Assembly: GCA_016215155.1 (NCBI GenBank)
Contig: JACRLQ010000020.1
Coordinates: 1 to 52,059, forward strand
From: Nitrospirota bacterium
GTDB taxonomy: Bacteria; Nitrospirota; Thermodesulfovibrionia; Thermodesulfovibrionales; UBA6898
Length of the DNA: 52,059 nucleotides
Direction: 5' to 3'
The translations under genes and the position numbers were made by a program. Below the pieces are notes generated by a model. It searched no databases, was not told the DNA's origin, and worked only from the letters and a program-made list of their open reading frames with translations. The first letter of the stretch is position 1; every line of letters begins with the position of its first letter. Below are positions 31,109 to 40,562 of this stretch, piece by piece.

Positions 31109-31996
31109 ATGATAGTAATAACGGGCGCAACAGGGAATGTCGGCGGTAAGATCGTATCGGGGTTGCTGACCGGGGGGCGGAAGGTGAGGTGCATAGCCAG
31201 GACCAGCGAAAGACTTCAGGAATACGCGCGCAAAGGGGCTGAAATCTCCGCCGGCAGCCTCGACGATACCGGTTTTATTGCGGCAAGTTTTGAAGGCGCT
31301 GATGCGGTTTTTGTGATGGTCCCTCCCAACTACACCGCCTCCGATTTCAGGGCATATCAAAACAGAATCGGCGCCTCGATTGCGGACGCCATCAGAAGGT
31401 CAGGTGTTAAATACGTGGTCAACCTGAGCAGCCAGGGGGCCCATCTTCCTGACAAGACCGGACCGATCAAAGGGCTGCACGATCAGGAGGAACGCCTAAA
31501 TAATCTTAAAGATGTAAACATCCTGCATCTCAGGCCCACATACTTTATGGAAAATCTCCTGATGAACATCCCCACGATAAAAAATACGAACATCGCCGGC
31601 TCCGCGATCAGCGGCGACAGGAAATTTGCCATGATCGCGACACGGGACATCGCCGCCCACGCGGTATACAGGCTTACCGCGAGGAATTTTTCCGGCAAAT
31701 CGGTCCAGGACCTGCTCGGCCAGAGGGACTTGTCGATGAACGAGGCCTTTTCAGTTATCGGGAAAAAGATCGGCAGGCCTGACCTGAAATATGTCCAGTT
31801 CTCATATGATGACGCGGAGAAGGGTCTGATCGGGGCGGGGCTCAGTGCCGATGTCAGCAGGTTATTTATCGAAATGAGCCGGGCGCTGAATGAGGGTCTG
31901 TTCGCGGTCAATGTCCCAAGGACCACTGAAAATAGTACGCCGACCTCCATTGAGGAATTTGCGGACCTCTTCGCGGAGGTTTATTCCAGGAGCTAG
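31109..31996 (+). CDS. NmrA-family NAD(P)-binding oxidoreductase
   Basis: This is an atypical short-chain dehydrogenase of about 295 aa. A Rossmann start (IVITGATGNVGGKIVSGLL) is followed by ARTSER, a conserved AVFVMVPPNY and VVNLSSQGAH. The typical YxxxK pair is not obvious, which places it with NmrA/azoreductase-like proteins that bind NAD(P) and often act as sensors or quinone reductases. GAGGAGG lies before ATG 31109. It is divergent from fur. The substrate cannot be told from the sequence. Confidence 0.85.
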   Translation: MIVITGATGNVGGKIVSGLLTGGRKVRCIARTSERLQEYARKGAEISAGSLDDTGFIAASFEGADAVFVMVPPNYTASDFRAYQNRIGASIADAIRRSGVKYVVNLSSQGAHLPDKTGPIKGLHDQEERLNNLKDVNILHLRPTYFMENLLMNIPTIKNTNIAGSAISGDRKFAMIATRDIAAHAVYRLTARNFSGKSVQDLLGQRDLSMNEAFSVIGKKIGRPDLKYVQFSYDDAEKGLIGAGLSADVSRLFIEMSRALNEGLFAVNVPRTTENSTPTSIEEFADLFAEVYSRS

Positions 31997-32011
31997 CTCC
32001 CCTTCCTTTCA

Positions 32012-32910
32012 ATGCTGAAGAAAGGACTTATCAGGCCGCCGCATCTTCGTTCTGAGACAGATCAGGAGAGGGAGAGGCATGCGACCTGGCTCGAACTTTT
32101 TTACGATCTGGTGTTTGTGGCCGGGATATCCCAATTGGCCGCGAACCTTGGCAGGGACTATTCTCTTACGGGCGTTCTGAATTTTGCTTTCCTCTTTGTC
32201 CCGGTCTGGTGGGCCTGGGTTGGTCATACCTTCTATCTTACGAGATTTGATTCAGAGGACGTTATTCATTGGCTGCTCACGATGCTACAGATCGTCGCCG
32301 TGGCCTCGCTTATAGTTTATTTGCCCGGGGCCCTGGGCAGAGACTCCTCTGGATTTGCATTGTCTTACGCGGCGGTCAGATTTATTCTTGTTGCTGAGTA
32401 CTGGCGGGCGGGAAGGCATATTAACAGTGTGCGGCCCCTTGTAAATCGCTACATGGCCTGATCATCGCCTTTACCTTATGGTGGGGATATTTTGACGGCG
32501 TAAGGGGCGCGGGGACAAGGCAGCTCACTTCGAGAAATCATGTAAGGGCCTATCAGCAGTGGCTTTACTCACATCTGCCCCTGACCATAGCTATCGCATC
32601 CGTGGCGGTAGGCATAAAACGGGTAATCGTGCAGCCCTCCGGCGGCATGCTGTCCTTTCATGAGGCCTGGGTTTTCTCTGCTTCCGTCGGTGTCTGCATG
32701 CTTTCCCTGAACACGATTTTTCTTTCGTCGTACCCGGGCAGACCCCCCGAGCAGGCATTACGATTTGTGCTGCCGCAGTACTTATTGGCTTTTTTGGCTT
32801 CAATGGCCGGCTTCTTCGGAGGGACCATGACTGCGAACGAAATCCTGACATATCTTACTGCCCTGAGTATATTTCAGGTGCTTCTGTCGCTGAGGCATCT
32901 GGCCCGGTGA
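32012..32910 (+). pseudogene. LtrA family membrane protein, internally deleted
   Basis: The N-terminal frame (to 32461) has the LtrA start: WLELFYDLVFVAGISQLA, then membrane helices to SVRPLVNRYMA. The C-terminal frame resumes at about 32460 in another register: LIIAFTLWWGYFDGVRG, YSHLPLTIAIASVAVGI and three helices, ending at 32910. A full LtrA protein is near 380-400 aa, so about 100 residues from the middle, including the ERFGLFTIIVLGE motif, are missing and the frame is shifted. It is a remnant or an assembly error; function is unlikely. Confidence 0.75.
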
Positions 32911-33035
32911 AAGTGGATTTTATTGCCTGCCGATGCCTTTAAATGGTTGAATAATAATATCCGGTTGTTTCAGATAAGGAGCCGGATTCTTACCAACGCG
33001 CAGCAAGCCGGAATGACATTATGAAGGAGGAGAAC

Positions 33036-33860
33036 ATGCTTAATTTTAAGGTCAATGAAGAAAGATGCATAAAGTGCGGTGAGTGCGTGAAAGACTGTGT
33101 GAGAAATATCATCGCATTCAATGAAGAATATCCTTCCATAATCCCCGGCAGGGAGGCCGAATGCATCCGTTGCCAGCACTGTTTCGCCGTCTGCAGCGAA
33201 GGGGCCGTAAGCATTCTCGGCCTGGACCCGGACAAAGCGGAACCGCTTATGGGGAACCTGCCCGAGGCCGCAAACCTGGCAATTCTGATGAAGGGCAGGC
33301 GTGCCGTCAGGCGATACCTTCCGGAACCCCTCCCTTGGGAGACGATAAAAGAACTTCTGGAGGTCGTCGCCCATGCCCCGACCGGGATCAATAACCGGCA
33401 AACCCTCTTCAGCGTCGTCGATGACCCCGTTGTAATGGAAAAAATCCGGCAGGAGACGATGGCGGGGATAAGAAAGGCAGTAAATGAGGGAAAGCTCCCG
33501 AAGGGACTTGAATTTTACTCAGGCCTTTTGGATGCCTGGGATTCAGGCGCTGATGTAATCTTCCGCGGCGCACCGCACATGCTGGCTGTGTCCACCCCAA
33601 AAAATGGGCCGTCCCCGGAAGCCGACACCCTCATGGCGCTTACGTATTTTGAACTGCTTGCGCAGAGTAAAGGAATCGGGACCCTCTGGGACGGACTTTT
33701 GAAATGGGCCATAACCTCGATCGTCCCCGGGATGAGAACAAAGATTGGGATACCTGAAGACCACTACATCGGCTATACAATGGTCTTTGGACGGCCCGAC
33801 GTAAAATATTGCCGTGTCGTCAAGCGGGACCTTGACCATTTAAACAGGATATCTTTTTAA
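33036..33860 (+). CDS. Ferredoxin-nitroreductase fusion protein
   Basis: Residues about 1-65 form a 2[4Fe-4S] ferredoxin domain: CIKCGECVKDC and CIRCQHCFAVC. Residues about 80-274 are a nitroreductase-type FMN domain: RRAVRRYLPEPLPWETIKELL, HAPTGINNRQ (FMN contact) and a C-terminal GYTMVFGRPDVKY. Such fusions occur in anaerobes and pass electrons from ferredoxin clusters to FMN. ATG 33036 has AAGGAGG at 8 bases; an earlier ATG at 33021 lacks one. Substrate is unknown. Confidence 0.9.
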   Translation: MLNFKVNEERCIKCGECVKDCVRNIIAFNEEYPSIIPGREAECIRCQHCFAVCSEGAVSILGLDPDKAEPLMGNLPEAANLAILMKGRRAVRRYLPEPLPWETIKELLEVVAHAPTGINNRQTLFSVVDDPVVMEKIRQETMAGIRKAVNEGKLPKGLEFYSGLLDAWDSGADVIFRGAPHMLAVSTPKNGPSPEADTLMALTYFELLAQSKGIGTLWDGLLKWAITSIVPGMRTKIGIPEDHYIGYTMVFGRPDVKYCRVVKRDLDHLNRISF

Positions 33861-33875
33861 CATTCGGCCATCATT

Positions 33876-34787
33876 TCATCTATCGTGCTTTATGAAGGTC
33901 CCGTTTCGGTATTCCTCAAAGGCCACACGCAGCTCTTCCTGCGTATTCATTACAATCGGCCCATACCACGCGACAGGCTCACCGATAGGTCTGCCTGATA
34001 TAAGCAGAAACCTTACCGCCTCATCCTCCGTCGTAATGTTTATCTCATCGCCTTTGTCAAACAGGACAAGAGTCCCGTTGCCCACATAGGGGTCCCTTGC
34101 GATATCAAAATAGTTTTCCCCGACCATTTCATAGGTGAAGGGGTTTTTTTCCTTACAGAAATAACCCCGCCCTTCAATAACGTACGCTAAGACATTATGA
34201 TCGTTTTTTGTCGGATGAGCATATTGAGCCCCGGGAGGGACCGTTATATCAAGATATTCCGGATCGATCACAATATCGCGGACCGGGCCGGCGGTTTTAC
34301 CGACCATGCCGCATATAATTTTGATTCGTACCCCGTTATCCAGCGCCACTTCCGGGATCTGCCCGCTTTTTACATCCCTGTATTTCGGGTCCATCATCTT
34401 ATGGGACGCCGGAAGGTTTGCCCAGAGCTGAAAGCCTCCCATCAGGCCCTCTTGGTCGCCCTTTGGCATCTCCTGATGTATGATCCCGCTTCCCGCCGTC
34501 ATCCACTGCACATCGCCGGACCTTATTGTCCCTTTATTGCCCATGCTGTCGCCATGCTCGACCTTGCCGTCAATGACATACGTGATGGTTTCGATGCCGC
34601 GGTGAGGGTGCCAGGGGAACCCTTTCAGATAAAATTTCGGATCGTCCGAACGGAAATCATCCAGCATTAAAAAAGGGTCGAACACCGGCACCTCGCTGAA
34701 GCCAAAGGCTCTTCTAAGGTGTACCCCCGCCCCTTCGATAGTCGGGATGCTCTTGAATACCTTTCTGATCTTTCTGGTTCGTTCCAT
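33876..34787 (-). CDS. Pirin family protein
   Basis: This is a bicupin of the pirin family, 303 aa. The metal site is complete: His60 and His62 in WHPHRGIETITY, His104 and Glu106 in GIIHQEMP. FDPFLMLDDF and GFQLWANLP are further family motifs. Bacterial pirins are Fe-dependent and often act as quercetinases or redox-linked regulators. The gene is alone on the minus strand, followed after 39 bases upstream by nothing co-directional, so its partner is unclear. Confidence 0.93.
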   Translation of the reverse strand: MERTRKIRKVFKSIPTIEGAGVHLRRAFGFSEVPVFDPFLMLDDFRSDDPKFYLKGFPWHPHRGIETITYVIDGKVEHGDSMGNKGTIRSGDVQWMTAGSGIIHQEMPKGDQEGLMGGFQLWANLPASHKMMDPKYRDVKSGQIPEVALDNGVRIKIICGMVGKTAGPVRDIVIDPEYLDITVPPGAQYAHPTKNDHNVLAYVIEGRGYFCKEKNPFTYEMVGENYFDIARDPYVGNGTLVLFDKGDEINITTEDEAVRFLLISGRPIGEPVAWYGPIVMNTQEELRVAFEEYRNGTFIKHDR

Positions 34788-34825
34788 ATATCTTTCCTCC
34801 CCTGGATAAGTCAGAATATAACGGT

Positions 34826-35227
34826 TTATTGTTCAGTTATGCCCGTCGGCCCATCGCCTATAAGCGGCAGTATTCTGTCCACTTTGAATATGACGAGATG
34901 CTTCGGCCCCTTGGCCTTGTCTTCCTCCTCCGAAATATGCCTGCGCGTCATGCGTGAAATAAGGGCCGGGTCGTTGTCTTCGCGCACCTTTGTGAGAAAA
35001 AGCCTCAGACCGCGATAGCCTCCGCCGTGCTCGATGAAGATGCACGCCGCGTGAGGATTTTCACGGACATTGCGGTAGGTCAGCCTCCGCCGCATGACAA
35101 ATGCGACGGTGTTGTCGTCCAGAACCCGGGGCGCAGAATAGACCGCTGCCGTTACCTGCCCGTGCCCGTCGGCTGAAGACAGCACGCAGAGGCCTACGGC
35201 CTTCTCAAAATATTCGCCAAGCGTCAT
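34826..35227 (-). CDS. Pyridoxamine 5'-phosphate oxidase family flavin-binding protein
   Basis: This 133-aa split-barrel protein has LCVLSSADGHGQVTAAVYSA at the N-terminus, VAFVMRRRLTYRNVRENPHA (flavin-phosphate binding pattern) and ACIFIEHG. The family holds FMN, haem or F420 and is used in reductions and haem handling. The gene is compact with no fused domains. It is transcribed towards the pirin gene with a 38-base gap, so co-expression is possible. Confidence 0.8.
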   Translation of the reverse strand: MTLGEYFEKAVGLCVLSSADGHGQVTAAVYSAPRVLDDNTVAFVMRRRLTYRNVRENPHAACIFIEHGGGYRGLRLFLTKVREDNDPALISRMTRRHISEEEDKAKGPKHLVIFKVDRILPLIGDGPTGITEQ

Positions 35228-35461
35228 TACTCCTCCCGTTGCCGTTCATGTCTCATTATATCACTGACCCCGGCAGGGTCCTACCAACTTCCTTTAAATT
35301 GTCAATCCATGACTTGATCGAGGAATACCGGTGTTTCCGGGTGTTTCAATGAGGACGGATTTGCAGGCCAGGGCCGGATGCAGATCCGGCAATTATTTAG
35401 TCGCCCGCCCAAGTCCTTAAGGAGCTGGATGTTGTCGTAAGGATACAACATCAGATAGGGA

Positions 35462-35884
35462 TCACTTTTTGGCCTTGGCGATGAACCAAGTGAAGGTGCT
35501 TTCAAAGGTGGTGTTATTCCCTTCGTCCACGACCTTTACCATGACGTCCACAAGGGTCCGCCCCTTTTCCGAGAGTTCTTTCTTTGCCCTCACGGCCCTG
35601 TCCGCGTCAATAAAGCCCGCTGAAAACAGTCTTCCCTTCGCCGGGTTTTTATATTTGACTTCGGCCCTCCTTACCACGGGGAAATAAGCCCCGTTCCAGT
35701 CGCCGAAGGTCCTCTCCAGGATCTCCCCGCTTGAGGCCTCAGCCAGGGCGTATTGCGCAGATGCATGAACGGTGCCCAAATGGTTCTGATAATTTACACG
35801 GTCTTCAAGCATAAGAATCGTGTCGGGGGCATCCGACTGCTTTATGGATAAGATCGTATTAAAAGGCAGTTCTAGAACATTCAT
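35462..35884 (-). CDS. Hotdog-fold thioesterase-like protein (DUF4442/PaaI type)
   Basis: This 140-aa protein resembles hotdog thioesterases: NYQNHLGTVHASAQYALAEASSG has the Asn-His and Gly-Thr-Val-His stretch at the start of the central helix, with the catalytic-type Glu in LAEASS. Later strands (VVRRAEVKYKNPAKGRLF, LVDVMVKVVDEGN, TFTWFIAK) fit the sheet. The acyl substrate is unknown. The 234 bases between this gene and the preceding PNPOx-like gene contain nothing I can support. Confidence 0.7.
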   Translation of the reverse strand: MNVLELPFNTILSIKQSDAPDTILMLEDRVNYQNHLGTVHASAQYALAEASSGEILERTFGDWNGAYFPVVRRAEVKYKNPAKGRLFSAGFIDADRAVRAKKELSEKGRTLVDVMVKVVDEGNNTTFESTFTWFIAKAKK

Positions 35885-35995
35885 TTTTCCCTTTCCTGCA
35901 AGTCAATAATGATAGCAGGCCGGGAGATGAGCTTACAAGGGCTACGGCACAATTAGTGTTCAGGGCCTTCAGCCACCGGAATTGTTCACTACATG

Positions 35996-36034
35996 TAACC
36001 GAAACTTAACATTCCCGTAATATTGCGGTAACAT
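35996..36034 (+). promoter_or_regulatory. Pho-box-like tandem operator upstream of pstS
   Basis: Four hexamers, TAACCG (35996), TAACAT (36007), TAATAT (36018) and TAACAT (36029), recur with an exact 11-base period. Direct repeats at 11-base spacing are the hallmark of PhoB/PhoP binding. The downstream gene pstS, 214 bases away, is a standard Pho-regulon member. Confidence 0.65.
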
Positions 36035-36066
36035 CTCTAATATAAACTACATCATGATACAGATGA

Positions 36067-36219
36067 GAACCTATCTCAAAATCGGTAATTCGCCGAAGAA
36101 GCGTCACCCCCGCGAAGGCGGGGGTCCACTTAAAGTCCCGGGAAACATGGATTCCCGCCTTCTCGGGAATGACGACAATGGGCCCGATTTGCAGATATAT
36201 GGAATTTTGAGATAGGTTC
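36067..36219. mobile_element. MITE-like element with perfect 16-bp terminal repeats
   Basis: GAACCTATCTCAAAAT at 36067-36082 is the exact reverse complement of ATTTTGAGATAGGTTC at 36204-36219. The 153-bp element has no coding capacity and encloses a palindromic CGTCAC...GAATGACG repeat (36102-36174). It lies between the Pho-box and the pstS start. No clear target duplication is seen. Confidence 0.65.
36102..36174. repeat. Palindromic CGTCA-type repeat inside the MITE-like element
   Basis: CGTCACCCCCGCGAAGGCGG, then GATTCCCGCC, TTCTCGGGAATGACG. Same outer ends as the in-frame repeat in cbiA. Confidence 0.75.
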
Positions 36220-36247
36220 GAATCAATCTTCGAAAAAAGGAGCAACA

Positions 36248-37258
36248 ATGAAAACAGCAGTCGGAATAATACTGGCATTGGCAATTTGTATATCCTTTAC
36301 ACGTGCGCAGGCGGCGGAAACGCTCAACGGCGCGGGGGCAACGTTCCCCTACCCTGTGTATTCGGCCTGGGCGTATGAATATAACAAGATAACCGGGATG
36401 AAACTGAATTATCAGTCGATAGGCTCGGGCGGAGGGGTGAGGCAGGTCACGGAAAGGACTGTTGACTTTGGCGCATCCGATGACCCGATGAAACCCGAAC
36501 AACTCCAGAAGGACAAACTGCTTCAGTTCCCCGCTGTTATCGGCGGCGTGGTTCCGGTCATCAACCTTGCGGGTGTAAAGCCTGGAGAACTCAGGCTTGA
36601 TTCGAGTTCACTCTGCGGGATACTTCTCGGGGAGATAAAATTCTGGGATGACGAGAAGATTAAAAAGAACAACCCGTCGGTCAAACTGCCGCATAGCGGG
36701 GTTACCGTTGTGTATCGTTCAGATGGCTCAGGCACTACCGCGATATTCACCCATTATCTCAGCGAGACCTGCCCCGCCTGGAAGGAAAAGGTTGGCGCAG
36801 GCAAGGCCGTCAAGTTCCCTGTCGGAATCGGGGGCAAGGGCAACGAGGGCGTGGCAAATTATGTCAAAAGGACCGCCGGCTCGATAGGATATGTCGAGTT
36901 CGCCTACGCCAAGCAGAACAAACTTGGACATCTGCAGCTCAAAAACTCGTCCGGCAATTTTGTCGAACCTGGATTTACCAGCTTTGAGGACGCGGCCGCA
37001 ACGGGCGATTTCGATCCAAAGAAGGGCTTCGCTCTCTGGCTGACCAACGCCCCGGGCAATAACTCCTGGCCGATTGCAGGGGCAACCTTTATACTCCTTG
37101 CGAAAGACAAGGCCGAGTCGAACAAAAAGGTCGTGAAATTCTTTGATTGGGCCTTTAAAAACGGTGACAATAAGGCCAAAGAGCTTGTCTACGTCCCTCT
37201 GCCGAAGGCGCTTAAGGAAAAGGTCACGGCCTACTGGAAGGCGAATGGACTGCAATAG
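36248..37258 (+). CDS. pstS: Phosphate ABC transporter substrate-binding protein PstS
   Basis: PstS binds phosphate in the periplasm for the PstCAB importer. The signal peptide (residues 1-22, ending AQA) is followed by GAGATFPYPVYSAW, YQSIGSGGGVRQVTERTVDFGASDDP, and YRSDGSGTTAIFTHYLSETCP, all phosphate-contact motifs of the family. The 336-aa length is normal. AAGGAGC precedes the ATG. It is the first gene of pstSCAB-phoU and likely Pho-regulated. Confidence 0.95.
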   Translation: MKTAVGIILALAICISFTRAQAAETLNGAGATFPYPVYSAWAYEYNKITGMKLNYQSIGSGGGVRQVTERTVDFGASDDPMKPEQLQKDKLLQFPAVIGGVVPVINLAGVKPGELRLDSSSLCGILLGEIKFWDDEKIKKNNPSVKLPHSGVTVVYRSDGSGTTAIFTHYLSETCPAWKEKVGAGKAVKFPVGIGGKGNEGVANYVKRTAGSIGYVEFAYAKQNKLGHLQLKNSSGNFVEPGFTSFEDAAATGDFDPKKGFALWLTNAPGNNSWPIAGATFILLAKDKAESNKKVVKFFDWAFKNGDNKAKELVYVPLPKALKEKVTAYWKANGLQ

Positions 37259-37263
37259 AGTCA

Positions 37264-37314
37264 TAACCCTCCCAACCTCCCCTTACCCCAAGGGGAGGCC
37301 TTGGGGGGTTAATT
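37264..37314. repeat. Palindromic repeat between pstS and pstC
   Basis: Nested arms AACCCTCCCAA with TTGGGGGGTT and CCTCCCCTT with AAGGGGAGG. It may act as a transcript-stabilising or attenuating hairpin that lets pstS be expressed above pstCAB. It belongs to the same type as the repeat in feoB. Confidence 0.75.
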
Positions 37315-37343
37315 AGCTCGGAAATCCGAAAGGTATTTAATGC

Positions 37344-38285
37344 ATGGCCAAAATTCTTAAGAAGAGCCCGGCTGATCTGATCTTTTCATCGGTCACCGCC
37401 CTTGCGTCCTTTTCGATAATTGTCTTCATCGCCGGCATCTTATATGTCCTGATCTCGGAGTCTTCGCTCGCGATAAAACAATTCGGGGTCATAAAGTTTC
37501 TGACCTCGACGGACTGGGACCCTGTAAAAGAGTCCTTCGGAGCCCTGACAAATATCTACGGGACGATGCTTACGACCTTTCTGTCTCTATTATTAGCCAT
37601 TCCCGTTGCGATAGGGATCGCCGTCTTCGTGACCGAAATCGCGCCCGGCTTTCTTAAGGGCCCTATCGGGATAGCGATAGAGCTCCTGGCCGCCATACCA
37701 AGCATAATATACGGCATGTGGGGGCTGTTCACCCTTTCGCCGATCATGGCCAACCATATAGAGCCGTTTCTGAAAAAAACAGTCGGCGGCCTGCCGCTTA
37801 TAGGGATGCTCTTCGAGGGCACTCCCATGGGGATCGACATCCTGACGGCAAGCGTGATACTTAGCATCATGATCATCCCTTTTACCGCGAGCATCGCAAG
37901 GGACTCTTTTAATCTGACCCCGTCCGTTGTCAAGGAATCCGCTTATGCGATAGGTGCGACGAAGTGGGAGGTAATCAAGAACATCGTCATGCCCTATTCG
38001 AAACTCGGGGTCTTCGGCGGCGTTGTCCTTTCCCTGGGCAGGGCCTTGGGCGAGACGATGGCCGTAGCCTTTGTGCTAGGGAACAACCACAGGATCACGA
38101 CGTCGCTGCTGGACGCCGCCGCGACCATAACCGTCACCCTCGCAAATGAGTTTGCCGAGGCGGACAATGATGTGTATCTTTCTTCACTGTTTTATCTCGC
38201 ACTGGTCCTTTTTGTGATGAGTTTTATCACCCTCGCCGTCGCGAAGATATTTCTCCTTAAGGCTGAAAGGAAGCATTCACAATGA
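37344..38285 (+). CDS. pstC: Phosphate ABC transporter permease PstC
   Basis: This is a membrane permease of 313 aa with six predicted helices. It has a long periplasmic loop and the cytoplasmic coupling motif SAYAIGATKWEVIKNIVMPYS, typical of PstC/PstA. RALGETMAVAFVLGNN is also family-typical. The end overlaps pstA by 4 bases. Confidence 0.95.
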   Translation: MAKILKKSPADLIFSSVTALASFSIIVFIAGILYVLISESSLAIKQFGVIKFLTSTDWDPVKESFGALTNIYGTMLTTFLSLLLAIPVAIGIAVFVTEIAPGFLKGPIGIAIELLAAIPSIIYGMWGLFTLSPIMANHIEPFLKKTVGGLPLIGMLFEGTPMGIDILTASVILSIMIIPFTASIARDSFNLTPSVVKESAYAIGATKWEVIKNIVMPYSKLGVFGGVVLSLGRALGETMAVAFVLGNNHRITTSLLDAAATITVTLANEFAEADNDVYLSSLFYLALVLFVMSFITLAVAKIFLLKAERKHSQ

Positions 38286-39121
38286 CACGGGAACTTATCA
38301 GGAAGGCGGAGGGCTTCGTCGCGCTTGCGTTCTGCACCCTGGCGGCAGGTCTGGGGCTCTTCTGGCTGGTGTTTATCCTGGGGGACGTGCTTATACATGG
38401 CTTCAGGGCGCTTACCCCCGCGCTTTTTCTTAGCGATCCTGCGCCGGCCGGAAGTGACGGGGGAGGGCTGAGGAATGCCTTTGTCGGCCAGCTGCTTATC
38501 ACGCTTGCGGCAACGGCGATAGGGGTCCCTGTCGGTGTGCTCGGCGGCACCTTCCTCGCGGAATACGCCCGCGGCAGGAAGATCGCCCGGATCATCAGCG
38601 TGCTTGCAGATATCATGGTAAGCGTCCCATCTATCGTCATAGGGACGTTCATCTACGCGATACTCGTAAAGCCGGCCGGCCATTTCAGCGGGTGGGCGGG
38701 GGCCGTGGCCCTCGCGATCATAATGATCCCCGTTGTGCTGAGGACTACCGAAAATATGCTTTCACTGGTGCCGTGGTCTTTACGCGAGGCGGCGTTTGCC
38801 CTGGGCGCGCCCTATTACAAGGTAATTATACAGATCGTATACCGCGGCGCGGCCACCGGCATCCTGACCGGGATTATACTTTCAATAGCACGGGTCGCGG
38901 GTGAGACGGCCCCGCTTCTTTTTACCTCGTTCAACAATTCATTTTTCTCGATGAACATGAAACAGCCCATCTCGTCCCTGACCGTGACGATATTCCAGTA
39001 CGCGATGGGACCGTATGACAACTGGCACGCGCAGGCCTGGGCGGCCGCATTCGTTATCACGTTTTTTATACTGATGCTGACGCTTCTTGGCCGAGTCATA
39101 ATCAGATGGAGGTATAAGTAG
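38282..39121 (+). CDS. pstA: Phosphate ABC transporter permease PstA
   Basis: This is the partner permease of 279 aa. It shows [25 protein letters not shown], the coupling motif [21 protein letters not shown] and [16 protein letters not shown], which marks PstA. ATGA overlap with pstC and one-base overlap with pstB show translational coupling. Confidence 0.95.
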   Translation: MTRELIRKAEGFVALAFCTLAAGLGLFWLVFILGDVLIHGFRALTPALFLSDPAPAGSDGGGLRNAFVGQLLITLAATAIGVPVGVLGGTFLAEYARGRKIARIISVLADIMVSVPSIVIGTFIYAILVKPAGHFSGWAGAVALAIIMIPVVLRTTENMLSLVPWSLREAAFALGAPYYKVIIQIVYRGAATGILTGIILSIARVAGETAPLLFTSFNNSFFSMNMKQPISSLTVTIFQYAMGPYDNWHAQAWAAAFVITFFILMLTLLGRVIIRWRYK

Positions 39122-39885
39122 TGCTTGAGCAGATAGAACTGAGAGTAAAAGGACTGAATTTCTATTACGCGGGTGGAATTCATGCCCTGAAGCAGATCAA
39201 CCTGCCGGTCCGCAGCAAACAGGTAACGGCCCTGATCGGTCCGTCCGGCTGCGGCAAGACGACCCTGCTGAGGTGCTTCAACAGAATGCATGACCTGTAT
39301 CCCGGCAACAGGTACGAGGGCGAGATCCATTTTGTAAAAGACGATATTCTCAGTCCGGATATGGATCTGATCAGTCTCAGAAGCAGGATAGGCATGGTCT
39401 TTCAGAAACCGACGCCATTTCCAATGAGCATCTTTGATAATATAGCCTACGGCCTGAAACTTAAAGGGGTCTCAAAGAGGCCTGAGCTTTCGGAGAAGGT
39501 CGAGCGGGCGCTGAAAAATGCCGCGCTGTGGGACGAGGTAAAAGACAAGCTTAATGCCAGCGCCTATGACCTCTCCGGAGGTCAGCAGCAGAGACTTGTT
39601 ATCGCCCGCGCCCTGGCAGTAAATCCGGAGGTCCTTCTGTTTGACGAACCCACCTCTGCGCTTGACCCGATATCTACTGCCAAGATCGAAGAACTGACCG
39701 AGACCCTGAAGAAGGAAGTAACGATAGTCATAGTGACCCATAATATGCAGCAGGCGGCAAGGATTTCTGATTGGACCGGCTTCCTTATGCTCGGGGAACT
39801 GATAGAATACGACAGGACGGATAAGATATTTACAGCGCCTTCGGAAAAACTGACCGAAGACTATGTGACCGGGAGGTTTGGTTGA
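39121..39885 (+). CDS. pstB: Phosphate ABC transporter ATPase PstB
   Basis: The 254-aa ATPase has Walker [28 protein letters not shown] (Q-loop, PstB-typical), signature LSGGQQQRL, Walker [14 protein letters not shown] and [14 protein letters not shown]. The GTG start at 39121 shares its G with the pstA stop codon. Confidence 0.95.
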   Translation: MLEQIELRVKGLNFYYAGGIHALKQINLPVRSKQVTALIGPSGCGKTTLLRCFNRMHDLYPGNRYEGEIHFVKDDILSPDMDLISLRSRIGMVFQKPTPFPMSIFDNIAYGLKLKGVSKRPELSEKVERALKNAALWDEVKDKLNASAYDLSGGQQQRLVIARALAVNPEVLLFDEPTSALDPISTAKIEELTETLKKEVTIVIVTHNMQQAARISDWTGFLMLGELIEYDRTDKIFTAPSEKLTEDYVTGRFG

Positions 39886-40553
39886 TGAGTATTTTTGATG
39901 ATGAACTTCAGCAGCTTAAGGAAAAAATTCTTAAAATGGGCTCTCTGGTCGAGGACGCGATAAGGAATTCAGTCCACGCCCTCGTTGAAAGGGACAACGC
40001 ACTGGCGATCCGGGTAATCGATAACGACCGGCTGGTGAACACCCTTGATGTCGAGATCGATGAGGAATCGATCCGGCTGATAGCGCTCAGACAGCCGATG
40101 GCGACGGACCTTCGGTTTATCACCATGGCGATGAAGATCACGACGGACCTCGAAAGGATGGGAGACCTCGCCGTCAATATTGCCGAACGCGCACTGGAAC
40201 TCAATGAAGAACCCATATTGAAACCATATATAGACATTCCAAAAATGAAATCAATTGCCCAAGGCATGACGCGGGACGCCCTCGACGCCTTTGTGAGAAA
40301 GGACAAACAACTGGCAATTGACGTCATAACCCGGGACGACGAGGTGGACGACCTCAAGCAGGTCGTGCTGCATGAGCTTGCCTTATTCATGGTCAAAGAC
40401 CCCTCGACTGTTACCCGCGCCATGAAGATAAGCTTTGTCGCCACGTACCTGGAACGCATCGCGGACCATGCAACAAACATCGCCGAGATGGTGATTTATC
40501 TTGTCGAAGGGAAGATCATAAGGCATACGGTCCAGCCTTCCGAAAAGAAGTGA
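39885..40553 (+). CDS. phoU: Phosphate signalling protein PhoU
   Basis: PhoU is an all-helical protein with two repeated three-helix bundles that restrains PstSCAB and PhoR signalling. Repeated metal-binding motifs are seen: ITTDLERMGDLAVNIAE near residue 80 and ATYLERIADHATNIAE near residue 185. ATG 39885 is chosen with GGGAGG upstream; TTG 39882 is the alternative. It overlaps the pstB stop by one base. No phoB or phoR is in the window. Confidence 0.95.
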   Translation: MSIFDDELQQLKEKILKMGSLVEDAIRNSVHALVERDNALAIRVIDNDRLVNTLDVEIDEESIRLIALRQPMATDLRFITMAMKITTDLERMGDLAVNIAERALELNEEPILKPYIDIPKMKSIAQGMTRDALDAFVRKDKQLAIDVITRDDEVDDLKQVVLHELALFMVKDPSTVTRAMKISFVATYLERIADHATNIAEMVIYLVEGKIIRHTVQPSEKK

Positions 40554-40562
40554 TTTGATTTC

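Noticed and set aside
32602-32910. A stand-alone 102-aa membrane protein
   Set aside because: The frame is open upstream to about 32460 and matches the C-terminal part of LtrA, so it belongs to the broken ltrA.
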